From UBA1924 sp963976625 (GTDB lineage: Bacteria > Planctomycetota > Phycisphaerae > Phycisphaerales > UBA1924): a DNA stretch of 64,000 nt. Shown piece after piece: positions 63,310 through 64,000 of the stretch. Position 1 is the stretch's first letter. Every line of letters begins with the position of its first letter. The notes beneath the pieces are model-generated. The model ran no database searches. It was not told where the DNA came from and worked only from the letters and a program-made list of their open reading frames with translations. The position numbers were made by a program, and so were the translations under genes. The stretch spans positions 1 to 64,000 of the forward strand of contig CAXBLA010000011.1 of assembly GCA_963976625.1 (NCBI GenBank). The letters run 5' to 3'.

Positions 63310-64000
63310 GTGAAACACACCAACAAACAACTCGGCGCGAATCAACGCAACTCGCTGGGACTGGGCACCCAGGCGTATTCGCAGCTGCTGAGCAAGCTCG
63401 AATCGAACGGTGATCAGCCGCCCAAGGCGGCGAAGAAAGCCCCGAGTCGGCACTTCACGCGGATCGAATACTTTGATCCGTGCTTCGAGCTCACGCTCGA
63501 TCCGGGCAAACACTCACAACGCCGAAAGATCGCCGTGGCGACCAGGAACATCTCCCGTGGGGGCATGTCGGTGCTCCACTCGAACTTCATCTACCCGGGA
63601 AGCGCCGTGCAATCGACCCTCACCAAAGCCACCGGCGAGCCCGTCGAGATCAAGGGCACCGTGTGCCGATGCGATCACCGGGGCGGCGTGGTCCACGAGA
63701 TCGGGATCAAGTTCGAGCACGAGATCTTCATCCAAGAATACATCGAACCCGACATCCTCGCGGGCATCAGCTCGCTCGAAACTGTTGAGACCCCCCAGCT
63801 TGTCGGCAAGGTCCTCTTTGTCGGCAACGACCCGAGCATTACCCCCTTTGTGCGCCAGTACCTGCTGACGACGAACCTAGATTTCGGATTCGCCGACAGC
63901 GCGGCGGAAGCGCTCGAGCGGGGCATCCATGATGTGGACCTGCTCTTCGTTACCCTCGATGTCGGCGACCGATCCGGGCCCGAGTTCATCCGATCACTGC
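63310..64000 (+). CDS. PilZ-pseudoreceiver protein, partial at right edge
   Basis: The reading frame is open for 230 codons and is cut by the window end. It is a paralog of the preceding protein. The PilZ domain has RxxxR as RHFTR and TRNISRGGMS, so c-di-GMP binding should be kept. The receiver-like part begins near residue 160 (KVLFVGNDPS). Aligned with the neighbour, the phosphoacceptor Asp position is Thr in LLFVTLDVGDRSG, so phosphorylation in the usual way is not expected. The start is taken as GTG at 63310, which places the protein 41 nt after the paralog; there is no good Shine-Dalgarno site, so the start is uncertain. Confidence 0.8.
   Translation, partial: MKHTNKQLGANQRNSLGLGTQAYSQLLSKLESNGDQPPKAAKKAPSRHFTRIEYFDPCFELTLDPGKHSQRRKIAVATRNISRGGMSVLHSNFIYPGSAVQSTLTKATGEPVEIKGTVCRCDHRGGVVHEIGIKFEHEIFIQEYIEPDILAGISSLETVETPQLVGKVLFVGNDPSITPFVRQYLLTTNLDFGFADSAAEALERGIHDVDLLFVTLDVGDRSGPEFIRSL

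Overview
The window looks like a chromosomal segment of a Planctomycetota bacterium, most likely class Phycisphaerae. This is an inference from high GC, very dense coding, three secreted proteins with C-terminal GC-type dockerin-like EF-hand modules, a bacterial GH3 acyl-amido synthetase, and many genes that lack a Shine-Dalgarno site and instead carry a TAnnnT -10 box 5-8 nt before the start codon (leaderless transcription). I see 46 protein genes (the last one cut by the window edge), one tRNA and six convincing intrinsic terminators. I see no CRISPR array, insertion sequence, rRNA or prophage.

Layout. 1-3.5 kb: secreted dockerin-like protein, THUMP-domain rRNA methyltransferase, DUF1330-like protein and Nudix hydrolase. 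3.6-9.5 kb: an orphan atpD, an MscS channel, an AT-richer AlbA_2 protein that looks acquired, and a MoxR ATPase. 9.5-24.7 kb: a tRNA-Cys with a long variable arm, followed by a surface-glycan cluster. The cluster holds a glycosyltransferase, an acyltransferase-deacetylase fusion, WecB, an operon of five genes (two paralogous methyltransferases, two deacetylase-like proteins, a sulfotransferase), and an opposing operon (methyltransferase, ABC permease, ABC ATPase). The ABC ATPase seems to start at an AUC codon. 24.9-30.1 kb: a secreted two-repeat protein, an orphan nuoH, and a GH3 enzyme paired with an alpha/beta hydrolase. 30.3-36.6 kb: LolC/E-LolD exporter, M1-like lipoprotein peptidase and ComM-like ATPase. 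36.7-42.8 kb: CapD-like epimerase/dehydratase, RuvA, mannose-1-phosphate guanylyltransferase, and an MBOAT plus SGNH-like O-acetylation pair. 42.9-49.4 kb: RuvX, LolA-like protein, TPR-gluzincin protease, PlsC and RarA. 49.4-55.8 kb: ankyrin protein, M12-type metalloprotease and di-heme peroxidase, the last two with matching dockerin-like tails. 55.9-64 kb: 5-FTHF cyclo-ligase, LysM/L,D-transpeptidase, a membrane protein, GyrB, and two tandem PilZ-receiver proteins.

How it fits together. The strongest theme is the cell envelope. Two regions build and decorate surface polysaccharide (9.8-24.7 kb and 36.7-42.8 kb), with lipoprotein transport (LolA-like, LolC/E, LolD), peptidoglycan cross-linking (L,D-transpeptidase) and secreted dockerin-bearing enzymes alongside. 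DNA repair genes (ruvA, ruvX, rarA, comM-like, gyrB) are scattered between them. Single subunits of large complexes (atpD, nuoH) stand alone, away from their usual operons.
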